A stretch of 64,000 nucleotides of DNA from Rhododendron vialii (Eukaryota > Streptophyta > Magnoliopsida > Ericales > Ericaceae), in contig NC_080563.1 in assembly GCF_030253575.1 (NCBI RefSeq), forward strand, positions 20,271,001-20,335,000. Reading direction: 5' to 3'. Shown here piece after piece: positions 1-10,615 of this stretch. The position numbers were made by a program, and so were the translations under genes. Each line of letters begins with the position of its first letter. The first letter of the stretch is position 1. The notes below the pieces were generated by a model, which was not told the origin of the DNA, searched no databases, and saw only the letters and a list, made by a program, of their open reading frames with translations.

Positions 1-2018
1 TTCAGGCCAGTCTATTAATTTTGAGAAGTCGGCAGTTGCTTTTTCTTCAAACATGAATGCAGTGGATAAACAGACAATATCAGATTTCTTGAACATCCCC
101 ATTATGAAAGGTGACTCGAAATATTTGGGGCTACCCTCCTTTTGGGGCCAATCAAAGGCAGAGGCTTATATTTTCTTGGTGGAGAAATCTTTGAATAAGA
201 TGCAAGGGTGGAAATCAAAACTGATCTCTCAAGGAGGAAAGGAAATATTGATCAAGTCAGTGGTGCAAACCATTCCAACTTATACCATGTCATGTTTTTT
301 GCTTCCCAAATCGATTTGTAACAAATTGGATGCTATAACTCGTACCTTTTGGTGGAAAGGCAATCCTGAAGACGAGGGGATTTGTTGGGTAGCGTGGGAC
401 AAGTTATCAGAGCCTAAGTCAAAAGGGGGCATGGGTTTCAGGAATTACAGAGCTTTCAATGAAGCTCTTTTGGCTCGCCAGTGTTGGAGGTTGCTTATGA
501 ATCCTAATGCTTTCTGGGCAAAGATTCTGAAAGGAATTTACTTCCCAAATTCTACCTTTTTACAAGCGGCACGAGGGAGTCATGCTTCTGCAGTTTGGAT
601 AAGTTTGTTGCATGGAAGGAATCTGCTGGTTAAAGGAATCAGGAAACAAGTGCAGAATGGTGTCAATACTAAATTCTGGGAAGACCAATGGATCCCTTCT
701 TTACCTCACTTTAAGATAAGGTCTACAAAACCAGCTGATTGTATGTTTGAATCTGTGGCAGATGTGATACTCCCAAGAGGCATTTGGGATAAGCAGAAGA
801 TTTCGTCGGTGGTAACACAAGAAGAGTTGAAAGCGATTACGAGTATTCCTCTTCCTCTTGAAAGCAGGAATGACATTATGGTGTGGCACTTTACTCAAAA
901 TGGGGCTTACACAGTTAAATCTGGATATCAATTGGCATATGAGGCTTTTTTGAGACAACAAACAGATAAGCCAGAGCCTTCTTTCAAACCTAAGGAAGGC
1001 TTCTGGAAACTTGTCTGGAAGTTGAAAGTCCCAAGTAAAATTCGTAATTTCTGGTGGAGAGTTTGTAAAAATGCAGTGGCAACCAAGGAGAATCTGTACA
1101 GAAGGAGATGTGCCAATTCTAGTAAGTGTCCATTATGTGATGAGGCAACAGAATCTATAGAACATCTTCTTTTTGCTTGCCCGTGGACGAGGGCAGTTTG
1201 GTTTGGATGCAACATTTGTTTAAATGGTGATAGAAGCAGTCCAGTATCAGTTTTACGGTGGTCTTCTGAGGTGTTTGAAAGGTTGGGTTCAAAAGATGCA
1301 GTCACCTTTCTCAGCAAAGTGGCTCTTATCTCTTGGTACATTTGGAAAGCAAGGAATGATGCCATCTTTGGTAGAGGGGGAGTCAGCCCTTTGGAAACAG
1401 TTGCAAAGGCGAATTTTGCAATGACAGAATTTTCATGTACTAGAGAGAGTCTCAATGTCCACATGGATAACCCTCCACATAGAGATGATATTTCTCATTG
1501 GAAGGCTCGGGACAGAGGTAAATACAAAGTTAATTGTGATGTTGCTATGTCAGCAAAAGAAAAAGAAGGGTTTGTTGCAGTTGTTCTACGTGATTGGGAA
1601 GGGAAAATTGTAGATGGTAGAACTAAGCCAGTAAAGGTTTCTTCAAGCTTGCATGGGGAGCTTTCAGCCATAAGAGAAGCGTGTGTGATGCTCAAGACTT
1701 TGGATATTAAAGAGGCCAAGATAGAATCTGATAACAAGCAAGCCATTTCTTTGAGTGTTTCTGAATTGGTCCCTCCCTGGGAAGTTTTGGCGGTGGTGTT
1801 GGATATCCGTGACATGGCTAGAAGAGGGGGCCATAGCTTTGGATGGATTCGAAGGCAAGCTAATGGGGTTGCCCACCATGTAGCAGCTTTGGCAAAGAGA
1901 AGAAATCTTCCACCCAGTTGGACTGCTTCACCCCCTTTTTCTTTATTTACTGTTTTATGTAATGAAGTCCCTATGTAGCCTTGTAAACCTTTTCGTCTGA
2001 TCAAAAAAAAAAAAAAAG
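1..2018 (+). mobile_element. L1-type LINE retrotransposon, 3' part
   Basis: The element enters from beyond the left edge of the window and ends in a 15-A tail at about 2004-2018, just after the bases ctgatc. It carries the C-terminal half of a non-LTR reverse transcriptase open reading frame (53-1978). The reverse transcriptase catalytic core lies upstream of the window. The 5' end and target-site duplication cannot be seen. Confidence 0.9.
53..1978 (+). CDS. LINE ORF2 C-terminal part: RT thumb region, zf-RVT and RNase H
   Basis: This 641-codon open frame is the C-terminal part of a plant L1-type LINE polyprotein; the endonuclease and RT palm precede the window. Visible parts in order are the conserved post-RT region (YLGLPSFWG, then GGKEILIKSV and FWWKG motifs), a zf-RVT zinc-binding module (KCPLCDE followed by EHLLFACPWT, near residues 360-380), and a C-terminal RNase H-like domain (NCDVA, GELSAIREA, ESDNKQA and VAHHVAALAK) over about the last 130 residues. 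No stop interrupts the visible part, so the copy is fairly young. The first ATG is not a true protein start because homologous sequence continues upstream. Known family role: target-primed reverse transcription of the element's own RNA. Confidence 0.9.
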   Translation: MNAVDKQTISDFLNIPIMKGDSKYLGLPSFWGQSKAEAYIFLVEKSLNKMQGWKSKLISQGGKEILIKSVVQTIPTYTMSCFLLPKSICNKLDAITRTFWWKGNPEDEGICWVAWDKLSEPKSKGGMGFRNYRAFNEALLARQCWRLLMNPNAFWAKILKGIYFPNSTFLQAARGSHASAVWISLLHGRNLLVKGIRKQVQNGVNTKFWEDQWIPSLPHFKIRSTKPADCMFESVADVILPRGIWDKQKISSVVTQEELKAITSIPLPLESRNDIMVWHFTQNGAYTVKSGYQLAYEAFLRQQTDKPEPSFKPKEGFWKLVWKLKVPSKIRNFWWRVCKNAVATKENLYRRRCANSSKCPLCDEATESIEHLLFACPWTRAVWFGCNICLNGDRSSPVSVLRWSSEVFERLGSKDAVTFLSKVALISWYIWKARNDAIFGRGGVSPLETVAKANFAMTEFSCTRESLNVHMDNPPHRDDISHWKARDRGKYKVNCDVAMSAKEKEGFVAVVLRDWEGKIVDGRTKPVKVSSSLHGELSAIREACVMLKTLDIKEAKIESDNKQAISLSVSELVPPWEVLAVVLDIRDMARRGGHSFGWIRRQANGVAHHVAALAKRRNLPPSWTASPPFSLFTVLCNEVPM

Positions 2019-2098
2019 TAAATAAATTATGGGGCGTTCCATGCTATTCTTTACATTTGGCTAGAGAAGAATCCACTTTCTTCTTTTGTGCTTCTCAG

Positions 2099-2206
2099 AA
2101 TAAAGAAGATGATGAATTTGACCATCTGAGTGGACATAATAGCATTACAGGCAGTCAAGTTTGTGTGAACGTTGATTTTTTTGTAGCGGAGTCAGCTAGA
2201 CTTTGA
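2099..2206 (+). CDS. Possible terminal exon of an unrecognised host gene
   Basis: A strong-looking acceptor (pyrimidine-rich tract ending cttctcag at 2091-2098) is followed by 36 codons ending in TGA at 2204-2206. The predicted tail is acidic at its start (NKEDDEFDHLSGH) and matches no family I recognise. If real, the LINE just upstream lies in the preceding intron and the rest of the gene is beyond the left edge. The evidence is only an acceptor plus a short open frame, so confidence is low. Confidence 0.25.
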   Translation, partial: NKEDDEFDHLSGHNSITGSQVCVNVDFFVAESARL

Positions 2207-3122
2207 TCCCAAAGATAAAGTTAACTTGATGCTTTGAGATCGCCCTGCAGCAAATGTTTATCTGCATGAGCCCCAACCTGACATGTCTGATTTCGTAGAA
2301 AAGCACCATCTTTTATGAACTTTATGATATAGCAATTTGTTGTTATGTTTTCTTTCTTTGTAACATGAAGGGTATTATATGCTATTACGTCCTCCGGGCA
2401 GATGCTCTGATAACTCTGCATTTATGTATTTTTTTAGTTATAAGTCTGAACGTGTTATCCCAATCTAAGCCATCGTTGTGTCATTTTTGTCATCAGTTGT
2501 TGCTAGAAATGTGCTATTCTGATATTGATACCTGCGCTGATTACGTGATGCATACTTGTTTTCATGGCAGTTTGTGATGAGTTATTGTTATTCATCCCCC
2601 AACATGCCTGGTGGGTCGTAATCTTGGTAGTGCTTTGTTTGGGATCGGCAGCTGTGATTCCACGTTTCCTTCCATCATACTTCCTAAGAACCAATCGAAG
2701 CCCACAATCGGCTAGTCGAATTACTTCAAAGGATTCTTGAACATGAGTGTTGGTTCCATGTCTCGCCACACTTTTCAGATTAGCGGCATGTAGAAGATGC
2801 CACAGCTGAGTTTGGCTGAAGTTCTGCTACTCAATCAATTCCTAGTCTTCACTGGAGCAGCTTTGTCCGACTGCTTCTAGAAATGAGATAAATGAGCAGC
2901 CGTTTAATGCTCGCTAATTTATTTATTTGTATTTTACTCGAGCCTTTTGTATTTTCAAGCTGTCTATGGTCTGTTAATCGACAGCAGGAGGAACCAGGAA
3001 TTTTGGATGTCCGTAACTATTTTGTCTTACCAGAGTTTCTCTTTTTTGTTTTTGTTTTTTGGGTATTGGTAACAGAAGGATTTAGTGAATGACTTTGTTT
3101 TTATACATAACAAATATGCCCC

Positions 3123-3266
3123 ATACAAAGATGGATGTGCACAGATTTAGACACAATTGTCCAGAACCATCTAATATGTGTGGGCTCCACATCCACCGTG
3201 TAGAATCCATGCCCATCAGATGATTCTGGACACATTTAACCGAATCTGTGAACATCTGTGTGTGTA
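3123..3266. repeat. Foldback (MITE-like) inverted repeat
   Basis: The two arms are imperfect reverse complements. The left arm contains ttgtccagaaccatct and acagattta, and the right arm contains agatgattctggacac and aatctgtg. The arms span most of the element, with a short spacer around tgtgtgggctccaca. No target-site duplication was clear. Confidence 0.55.
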
Positions 3267-4145
3267 ACATTCCTCTTAACACGAGGGAGGTTGTGTTTTA
3301 AGATTGCGAGGGAAGATGAGAGGTCCCGTGTAATCATCTGAATCCTCAAAGAGAGACTTGCCTCCTCTTTTTAAGTGTCAGTTTTTTAATGCAAGAAAGA
3401 CAAAAGTTAACAAAAGACTACTACTAACGTACTACGTAAATCAGTTTAGTGGAGTAATTATTAATTGAATTGAAATAGAGAGCATGTTCAGTCAGAAAAC
3501 ATGGCTTGCTATGCCTTCAGAAAGAGGACCGTTGGAGGAAACATAATGCTTAATGTGGGGAAGCACTTGAGATATTAATAGAGGCAACGGCTATCTTTAG
3601 GCTTGCATGTGGCCGGCCTGTGGGTAGGCATCCTCTTAACAACATACTGTATATTACTATTGTTTTACTCCATTAGCTTCAATATGGATGGATCGCCAGC
3701 TAGTGCAAATTTTCCATCCTTAGACCAAATCTAGAGTTTAGATTACAAATTAATGGTAAGGAAACTTATTGCAAGCATAATCTCTACCCTCAACTATCAG
3801 TGACTACTATTAACGATTTAATTGACTTAAACTTAAAATTCACTGGACCCCTCAACCATTCCCTTATTTTCGTTAAAACTTTCCAGCCAATACCAATCAA
3901 ATCTCATCTAGTAACCCTAGATTTTCAGTTGATACCAAATCATTTAAATCATAATCAAAGCTCAAACGAGGCTTTGAAACGCGAGGCCGCCATTGAGGAG
4001 TGAGAGGAATACCTATAGTCGAGTGGGAAAAATTAGAGGGATGTTAATGATAGTGGTTGTGACATTAGTTTTCGTTGAAGTCCATTGATCGTGGTCGAGG
4101 TAATGATGATGATCTAAAGAAGGTAGTATAGTAGTTCGTTTTTCA

Positions 4146-4197
4146 AGATGAGAAAATAAGTTGGATCAAAAAAAAAAAAAAAGATGAGAAAATAAGT
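4146..4197 (+). mobile_element. Ultra-short LINE-type insertion with 16-bp TSD
   Basis: The 16-bp sequence agatgagaaaataagt occurs at 4146-4161 and again at 4182-4197. Between them is only tggatc followed by a run of 14 A. The gatc plus poly(A) end resembles the tail of the LINE ending at 2018 (ctgatc plus A). The simplest reading is target-primed reverse transcription that stopped after copying the tail and six bases. Confidence 0.7.
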
Positions 4198-4390
4198 ATA
4201 GCACATGTTTGTGTAAGTAATATTTCATTAATAGTGTACAATGATGAATATATTACTTTGAGATGAAAGATCAAATAATGAACCTCTACTTGTGCAGAAA
4301 TTATGTAAACAAATCTTATATGGATAGCATCAACGAGTAATAAAAGGGGTACATGACCTTGTTAGGGTTGCAAGTAATATTATTTAGGGG

Positions 4391-4600
4391 TGTTATTGTG
4401 ATTTGAGTTTTGCTCACCCTCCACTTAAGAGGGTGAACATTACTCTCCTTCCTATTGGTTGAAATGATATGGATCTCATCACAAAGTGATGTTATGCTTA
4501 CCAAAAAATGTATTGCACGGGTGAGACTTACACTTTTCAACCAATAAGAAGGAGGGTAATGTTCACCCTCCTTCTTAAAGCAAAATTGCACTCTGTTATT
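4391..4600. mobile_element. Foldback MITE, copy 1, with 7-bp TSD
   Basis: The element at 4398-4593 is flanked by tgttatt (4391-4397 and 4594-4600). Its arms are long imperfect inverted repeats: gagttttgctcaccctcc and gggtgaacatta on the left mirror taatgttcaccctcc and caaaattgcactc on the right. A second copy lies at 31941-32136. Confidence 0.65.
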
Positions 4601-4982
4601 TTAGCTGACTCTACAATAAAAATCAGAAGGCTCCGAATAATAGAAATCGGATATCGATTTTGTAAATCGAAACGCTCAAAATTTTCCATCACAATGAACC
4701 GGGTGGTGTTGACACATTCCATTAGGGGAGGGGGGGTTGGTGTTGTTCCTTTCATTTGGAGTCCAAACAATACGGAGTTCATTTGGAGTCCAAAATTTGA
4801 TCTGAACTATTCATGACGTAGAGCTTGATGACTTTGCTGCAAAAAATTAAGTTGATCAAACAATGATCATAACAAGATCCATTGGAATTTATTTTAAAGT
4901 GTACTTGAAAATCATATTTTTCGTTCATTTGTTTGAGAACGATATTCTTTGGTTATTACGGAATTGATGTTCGATTGACTTA

Positions 4983-5242
4983 CTCTTTTTGTCCCATTTT
5001 GTTTGCTCACCTTTTTTTTTTGGACTGTTTCAAATTGTTTGCAATTTTAAAAACCACTAAAAAGGCAAAGTTCCAATTATATCCCTTTAAAGTTACTGTA
5101 AAATTATACTTTACAACCAATTAAATTTATTGTACTTTTTAAAGGGTATTTTTTAAGATCTAAACATTTTTCAACCCAAACATTTTGAGTCAATAAAATG
5201 GGAGAATTCCTATAATGAATAAACAAATTGGAACGAAGGGAA
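4983..5242. mobile_element. Stowaway-like MITE, degenerate
   Basis: The left end (ctctttttgtcccattttg) and right end (caaattggaacgaagggaa) form inverted ends of the Stowaway type (Tc1/mariner-derived), next to TA dinucleotides on both sides. The interior resembles the copies at 23904 and 31102. Confidence 0.5.
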
Positions 5243-5365
5243 TAATTTTTTAGAGTAACTATTTATTGGTGAAGTTTATATTGCTTGAGTGGATTGGTAA
5301 ATTTTTAAACTCGAGATAGTTCTATATTAAAGGCACAAAAGATTAAAGGCACAAAAGAGGTCCCC

Positions 5366-5600
5366 TCCAACCCTAATGGGTTGGCCTGGTGGTCAAAGTA
5401 CTTGGAGGGCTTGATCCCTTCTAAGGTCTCAGGTTCGAAACGTCTCAGTTATTATTAGCTCCTTTAGATTAGTCCATACGGAGCATTTGTTTCGGTTTTA
5501 AGTGAGGCCCTGCTAGCAAGACATTTTTTTGGGGGTAAACCACTAGTGGACATTAGATTTATGGTCTTAAGGATTAGTTAAGGTTCGTGTAAGCTGACTA
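5366..5600 (+). mobile_element. tRNA-derived SINE
   Basis: An RNA polymerase III A box-like sequence (tggcctggtgg, 5382-5392) and a near-consensus B box (ggttcgaaac, 5432-5441) sit about 50 bases apart. The 3' part (ggattagttaaggttcgtgt) resembles the 3' part of the SINE at 12583. A tandem pair of attaaaggcacaaaag lies just upstream. The target-site duplication was not resolved. Confidence 0.65.
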
Positions 5601-6286
5601 CGAATAACTGTTTAATGAAAATATGATTATCTATTGACTCTCAATAAGGCAAGAAGGAAAAAAAAACTATTTTCGAAGCACTTGTAACACTTTTCAAGGT
5701 ATTTTAACAAATAGAAAATGCAGCTGATTTTGCAACTCCCTTATTTGTTAACGCCCCTCCCCTTCTTGTTTTTATTAGGTGAATTGATTAAAACCCCCTT
5801 GCACTTTATGATACCTAATAAAGTGCAAGGGTGTTTTAGTAAATTCACCTAATAAAGTAAAATGATGTTTTAGTAAATTTATCTAATAAAAATAAGAATT
5901 GGAGTAACATTAACAAATAGGGGAGTGACAAAATCATCTGTCATATAAAAAAATTGTGTTTTTTTTCCCTCTAAAATAGTTTTTCGATTTTTTATACCGT
6001 TTAAAGGATCTCATCAAGATTTATATTGTACAAAAATTATTTCGACAATGACATTGAATTTTCAAGCTTAAAAATTGCCTGTAATTTCGTAGAGAGTATA
6101 ACTGATGAAGTACTCCGTTCCGTAGCATTTTCCATGGAAGAAAAAAACAAAACAAAACAAAGATAGATCTCCCCACCCCACCTTCGTGAATATTGTTATC
6201 CTTTTGCCTCGCGATTACTCGAGATTCCAACACAACGCTCCCCGAAGCAGTAAATTTTTTGAAAAAACAACTCACCCGCTACTGGC
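5601..6286. other. Aurora kinase upstream region
   Basis: AT-rich intergenic DNA upstream of the Aurora gene, with no open frame I can support. It holds the hairpin at 5796-5831; the promoter elements that follow are listed separately. Confidence 0.5.
5796..5831. repeat. 14-bp perfect hairpin
   Basis: The sequence cccttgcactttat (5796-5809) is followed 8 bases later by its exact reverse complement (5818-5831). No transcript context is visible, so its function is unknown. Confidence 0.6.
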
Positions 6287-6292
6287 CACGTG
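6287..6292. promoter_or_regulatory. G-box (CACGTG)
   Basis: A palindromic CACGTG core sits in the context ccacgtgtcc, about 215 bases upstream of the Aurora start codon. Such sites are bound by bZIP and bHLH factors in plants. Whether it is used here is inference. Confidence 0.45.
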
Positions 6293-6308
6293 TCCACTCA
6301 TTCAAATC

Positions 6309-6319
6309 CGACCGTTGTG
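6309..6319 (-). promoter_or_regulatory. MSA-like G2/M promoter element
   Basis: The reverse strand reads cacaacggtcg, containing the AACGG core of the mitosis-specific activator element recognised by MYB3R factors. Two flanking positions differ from the full consensus. Plant Aurora genes are expressed at G2/M, so the location about 190 bases before the start codon fits. Confidence 0.45.
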
Positions 6320-6394
6320 AAATCCCCTTTCCCCTTTTGCCATCACCCCCTCCCCACATTCAAAACAAACAGCCGGACAACGTCCCTTCTCTGC

Positions 6395-6441
6395 TCTCTC
6401 TCTCTCTCCTCCGTCCAACCCCTCTCTCTCCTCTCCGTCCA

Positions 6442-6486
<45 letters not shown>

Positions 6487-6507
6487 CTCCCCCCCCCCCT
6501 CTCTCTC
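6395..6507 (+). repeat. (CT)n tract in the Aurora 5' leader
   Basis: Nearly pure CT repeat interrupted by ccgtccaacc segments and a C-run, ending at the start codon at 6508. CT-rich leaders are common in plant genes. The long open frames predicted across it on both strands are artefacts of the repeat. Confidence 0.8.
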
Positions 6508-7084
6508 ATGGCAATCGCCGCAGAGACACAGCAAGAGGAGAAGGTTAGCAAAAGTACTTTCTCGTATTTCAGTTAGGGTTCGTTGATAAGGTTCAGATTT
6601 TCATATCTTGTGCTTTTCTCCCGTTTTAATTGTTATTGCGCTAGTCAAAAACACATGGATATGACATTGCGAAACGTTGAAAAACGAGTCATTTCAGTAT
6701 CAATTCAATGGGGTTTTGTGTTGTCGTAATTTGGGGAAATTCAATTTCCTTCTCATCTTTTATATTTCGCCTGTTTTCTGGAAAAAAGGAGAGTCTTTCA
6801 GAATGTGGAATTGTTGAGAAAGAAACAATTGTGTCCCCTCTAATGTGCCTAGCACAACATTTACGTGTAAAAATCTTTTAAGGTTATGCATCTTCATCTT
6901 ATACATGTGTTTCTTTTTCTTTTCCATTTCGTTAGAAATTCAAGATTTTGTCGTTAGATTTGCGTGCCGATTAGGGCTTGATATCTGTGAGCTTAGAATT
7001 CGTGAATTGAGATGAGCATCTTTGCCTCTGTTTTCTCTGCTTTATATGTCTTGGTAGCTGATGGGCAACTTCGCACTTTTTTGA

Positions 7085-7153
<69 letters not shown>

Positions 7154-10053
7154 CACACACACACATATTATCTTCAAGCTAACTGAAAGTACTTGATGAA
7201 TTTTTCTTTAAGGTACAAGGAACTTCGCTTTTGGAAATGAAATGAGGGTTTGGGGCCAATTTAGCATTCTTATATATGTTCAGGATCTCAACTACTTTGA
7301 CACTGGGAAGGGAATCTGTATTCATGTGATTGTTCAGAGAAATGAATGGCTAGGGTTTTAGTAGAATAGGATTTTTCTTTTTGAACAGCACCCTTTCAAG
7401 CAAACTGAAGGCAGCGCGCCGTTCGTGTAAATGAATTGAGGAGCTTATAGAAAATTACTTGGCCCCTTTGTTCAGATCATAACTCCTTTGAGATCTGTGT
7501 TTCAAGTCTTTTGATCTGCAATATAGATCAAAGACGGTTTGAATGGAACCGCTCTTACAACTCCCAATCTGCCATTATAGGTTCATGTGTGACGTACTCT
7601 GATTGTGGTTGTGTTGGTAATTATGGTTTTCAGGTTTCTTCCGAGGTAACAGCAGCGGAGAAAAGAAGGTGGACTCTCAATGACTTTGACATCGGAAAGC
7701 CTCTCGGAAGGGGGAAGTTTGGCCATGTCTATTTGGCAAGGGAAAAGAGGGTCAGTTATCTTGAATTCTTATATTTTACAGTATGTGTTTTAGTTATGCA
7801 ATGCTTTGTCATGTATCAGTTGGTACACGTTGCCTCAGGATTAGTACTTTTCGTTAGAGCCTGCTCCTTGCTGTTTTCTTATCTCCTGAAATTAATTTTG
7901 CCCAAAAAATTGTTTGCTAGCTCGTTAGAAATCCTAACGAAAATTGTGATATTTGAACTGTCTTACTATTTAAGGAGTTCATCGTGACTGTGCAAGGTAA
8001 GTTCTAAGCTTTGGTTCTCCAGCAGCTGAACAAAGCTTTGGCGACTGTTTCTTCTGTCGCCGCTAATGTTCAGCTGATTAGCAATTGTATTTGTGTTAAT
8101 GTTCAGCTGATGGGCAATTAAATCTATTTCATTCTGGACAGAGCAATCACATTGTGGCACTAAAAGTGCTTTTCAAGAGCCAGCTGAAACAGTCTCAGGT
8201 TGAGCATCAGCTTCGCCGCGAAGTTGAAATTCAGAGTCATCTTAGACACCCCAATATTCTACGCCTCTATGGATACTTCTATGATCAGGTATTGTCAATG
8301 TTAATCATGCTTCTCAGCTTTCCATATTGTTAATTTTCTACCTTTGGTTCACCTGACTAGTTAGCTCTTTTGGAATACAATCACTGCAGAAACGAGTGTA
8401 TTTGATATTGGAATATGCAGCCAAGGGTGAACTCTACAAGGAGCTACAGAAGTGTAAATACTTCAGCGAAAGACGTGCTGCAACTGTGAGTTTCCATTCC
8501 TTAGTTTCTTTTTTTCCCCTTTTCCAATTTAGTTCCCATCGTATTTCCCATCACAATCAAGTAGCTTGGAGTTGACATTTTGACGGTTCTAGTTTTTATC
8601 TTGAATATTGATTTTCTAAAACTATTGCTTTTGCAAACTGCGAGTTTCCATGCCTTAGTTTCTTTTTTCTTTTTTCCCTCTTTTCCAATTTAGTTTCCAT
8701 TGTGTTTCCCATCATAATCAATTAGCTTGGAGTTGACATTGTTGACAGTTCTAGTTTTTATCTTGAATATTGATATTGATTTTCTAAAACTATTGCTTTT
8801 GCAAACTGGTTGTGCGGTACAGTATGTGGCATCATTAGCTCGAGCCCTAATCTACTGTCATGGAAAGCATGTAATTCACAGAGATATTAAACCAGAAAAT
8901 CTCTTGATTGGGGCGCAGGTAATAACCAACATTTAGTCTTTTAAATTGCTATGGACTTAATTTGTGGTTTAGTTGTAACAATTTGGGTTTCTTTCAGGGT
9001 GAACTCAAAATTGCAGATTTTGGGTGGTCAGTGCACACTTTCAACCGTAGGCGGACCATGTGTGGTACATTGGATTACCTCCCACCAGAGATGGGTATGT
9101 TCATTTGGCAAAGGATGCAGTATATAAGCTGTTTGCTTCTCTTCTTTCTCTGTCCCGGGAGTATTGTCACCATTACCAAATCTTTCGAGTTTTGCTCAAA
9201 ATTGTATAATGTTGTGAAGACTTCATGAGATATGCAAACAAAATGGCTCATATATAGGTGTAGTGATGATAGATTTGCAATTGACCTTTTTTTATTTTAT
9301 TTTCACAGTGGAGAGTGTCGAGCATGATGCAAGTGTAGACATATGGAGCCTTGGTGTCCTGTGCTACGAGTTTCTTTACGGGGTTCCTCCTTTCGAAGCA
9401 AAGGAACACTCAGACACATATAGAAGGTGAAGCGGAAATGCAAAATGGTTATAGTTAGTATGTTCAAATAATCAGGTCTTGCTAGTCACCACCTAATTGG
9501 AGATGGATAATAAACGCACATAATGTGAAAAGTATCTGTACAAAATCACATATACACACTCAGATTTATGGTACTCTTCACATAAAATGCACTTTTCCCA
9601 TATAAACGGGATTAAAATTTTGCCTTACAAGCTAGTACTTAGCAATGTTTATCTATGAATGAAATAGGTGATTTTTTTTTCCGGTATTGGATTAAATTTG
9701 ACGTATATCTTGTTAGGTATGTGTATGTACACCTCTAACTCAATTTGGGCATGGCTTGTTAATTCCTTGTACAGGATTGTACAAGTCGATTTAAAGTTCC
9801 CTCCAAAGCCAATAGTCTCTTCAGCAGCAAAGGATCTCATTAGTCAGGTTCCAATTCTTTCTTTACATACTAAATATAAACTCCATTTTCGCTACATGGT
9901 AATTTAAAGTTTGACAACTTTGTTTTGCTGCCTTTCGTTTTTCAATGACAGATGCTTGTCAAGGATTCTTCACAAAGATTGGCACTGCACAAGCTTCTTG
10001 AGCATCCATGGATTGTTCAGAATGCAGATCCTTCTGGCACTTATAGGAGTTAA
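6508..10053 (+). CDS. AUR1: Aurora serine/threonine kinase (plant alpha type, AUR1/AUR2-like)
   Basis: Nine coding exons: 6508-6543, 7634-7750, 8142-8288, 8390-8485, 8823-8918, 8998-9094, 9309-9426, 9775-9847 and 9952-10053. They join in frame at GT-AG sites to give 293 residues, the usual length for plant Aurora 1/2. Visible kinase motifs are the glycine loop GRGKFG (37-42), VALK lysine K59, catalytic HRDIKPEN (151-158), DFGW (171-174) and the activation segment RRRT with T184, followed by [11 protein letters not shown]. Family knowledge: alpha Auroras act on spindle microtubules and at division planes, phosphorylate histone H3, and are activated by TPX2 and by activation-loop phosphorylation. 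The N-terminal tail before the kinase domain is short, as expected for this class. Intron 1 (1,090 bp) contains a (TA)n(CA)n microsatellite. A polyadenylation-like aataaa lies at 10306. The symbol is by similarity; AUR1 and AUR2 are not separable by eye. Confidence 0.96.
7087..7165. repeat. (TA)n(CA)n microsatellite in Aurora intron 1
   Basis: About 27 TA units are followed by about 11 CA units. It lies wholly within the first intron. Confidence 0.9.
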
Positions 10054-10305
10054 CCAAGGCACTGTCAAATAGTATCAAGTTCAATGATATACAAGAATAG
10101 CCCTTCTGACCGTATGCCAATCTATTTTAGCAATCATTAGGGTGTATTCTTGATGTAATATGTAAGGAGATATGAGCCACATTGAACAATTAGGTTTTCT
10201 TACCAAAAGTCAGGAGCAAAATGTTTTGTGCAAGATTATCCTGTCTATTCAAGAGCCTTGAGGTCTAAATTCTTTGGAGTCACATTGGATGTCTCTCCTA
10301 GAAGC

Positions 10306-10311
10306 AATAAA
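10306..10311 (+). terminator. Likely Aurora polyadenylation signal
   Basis: AATAAA lies about 250 bases after the stop codon, in AT-rich 3' flanking sequence. No cleavage site can be proven from sequence. Confidence 0.4.
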
Positions 10312-10615
10312 ATCTATCCTTTCATGCTTTCCCCTCAAATTGTTTTATCTCGATCCCTTTGTTTTTGGTAAGTTAGTTGTGACCAATAAGGCACCAAAAA
10401 GAGTCGGACATTCATTCCATCGTGCGATTTCTTAAGGCCATTTCCGGATATTTTGTATTACGGGAGATTTTTTTTACAAGGGAATGGACAACGACGAGAG
10501 AAACGAAATACAAAATTTAGCCTTTTTGTTGTCTTTTCACTTCCATCTTTTCATTTCCTTCATAAGAGGCCTCAACAGATTCATATCCAAACGCACAACA
10601 ATAAGCACCCTGTCT

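Larger units (their letters stand above)
2207..4390. other. Region without a recognised gene
   Basis: AT-rich sequence, possibly including the 3' untranslated region of a gene ending near 2206. Open frames here are short and overlap at random. It holds a foldback repeat (3123-3266) and a 20-bp poly(A) insertion with target-site duplication (4146-4197), listed separately. Confidence 0.5.

Noticed and set aside
6193..6586. Several overlapping open frames on both strands across the CT tract
   Set aside because: They arise from the low-complexity repeat. The Aurora start at 6508 is supported by homology and splicing.
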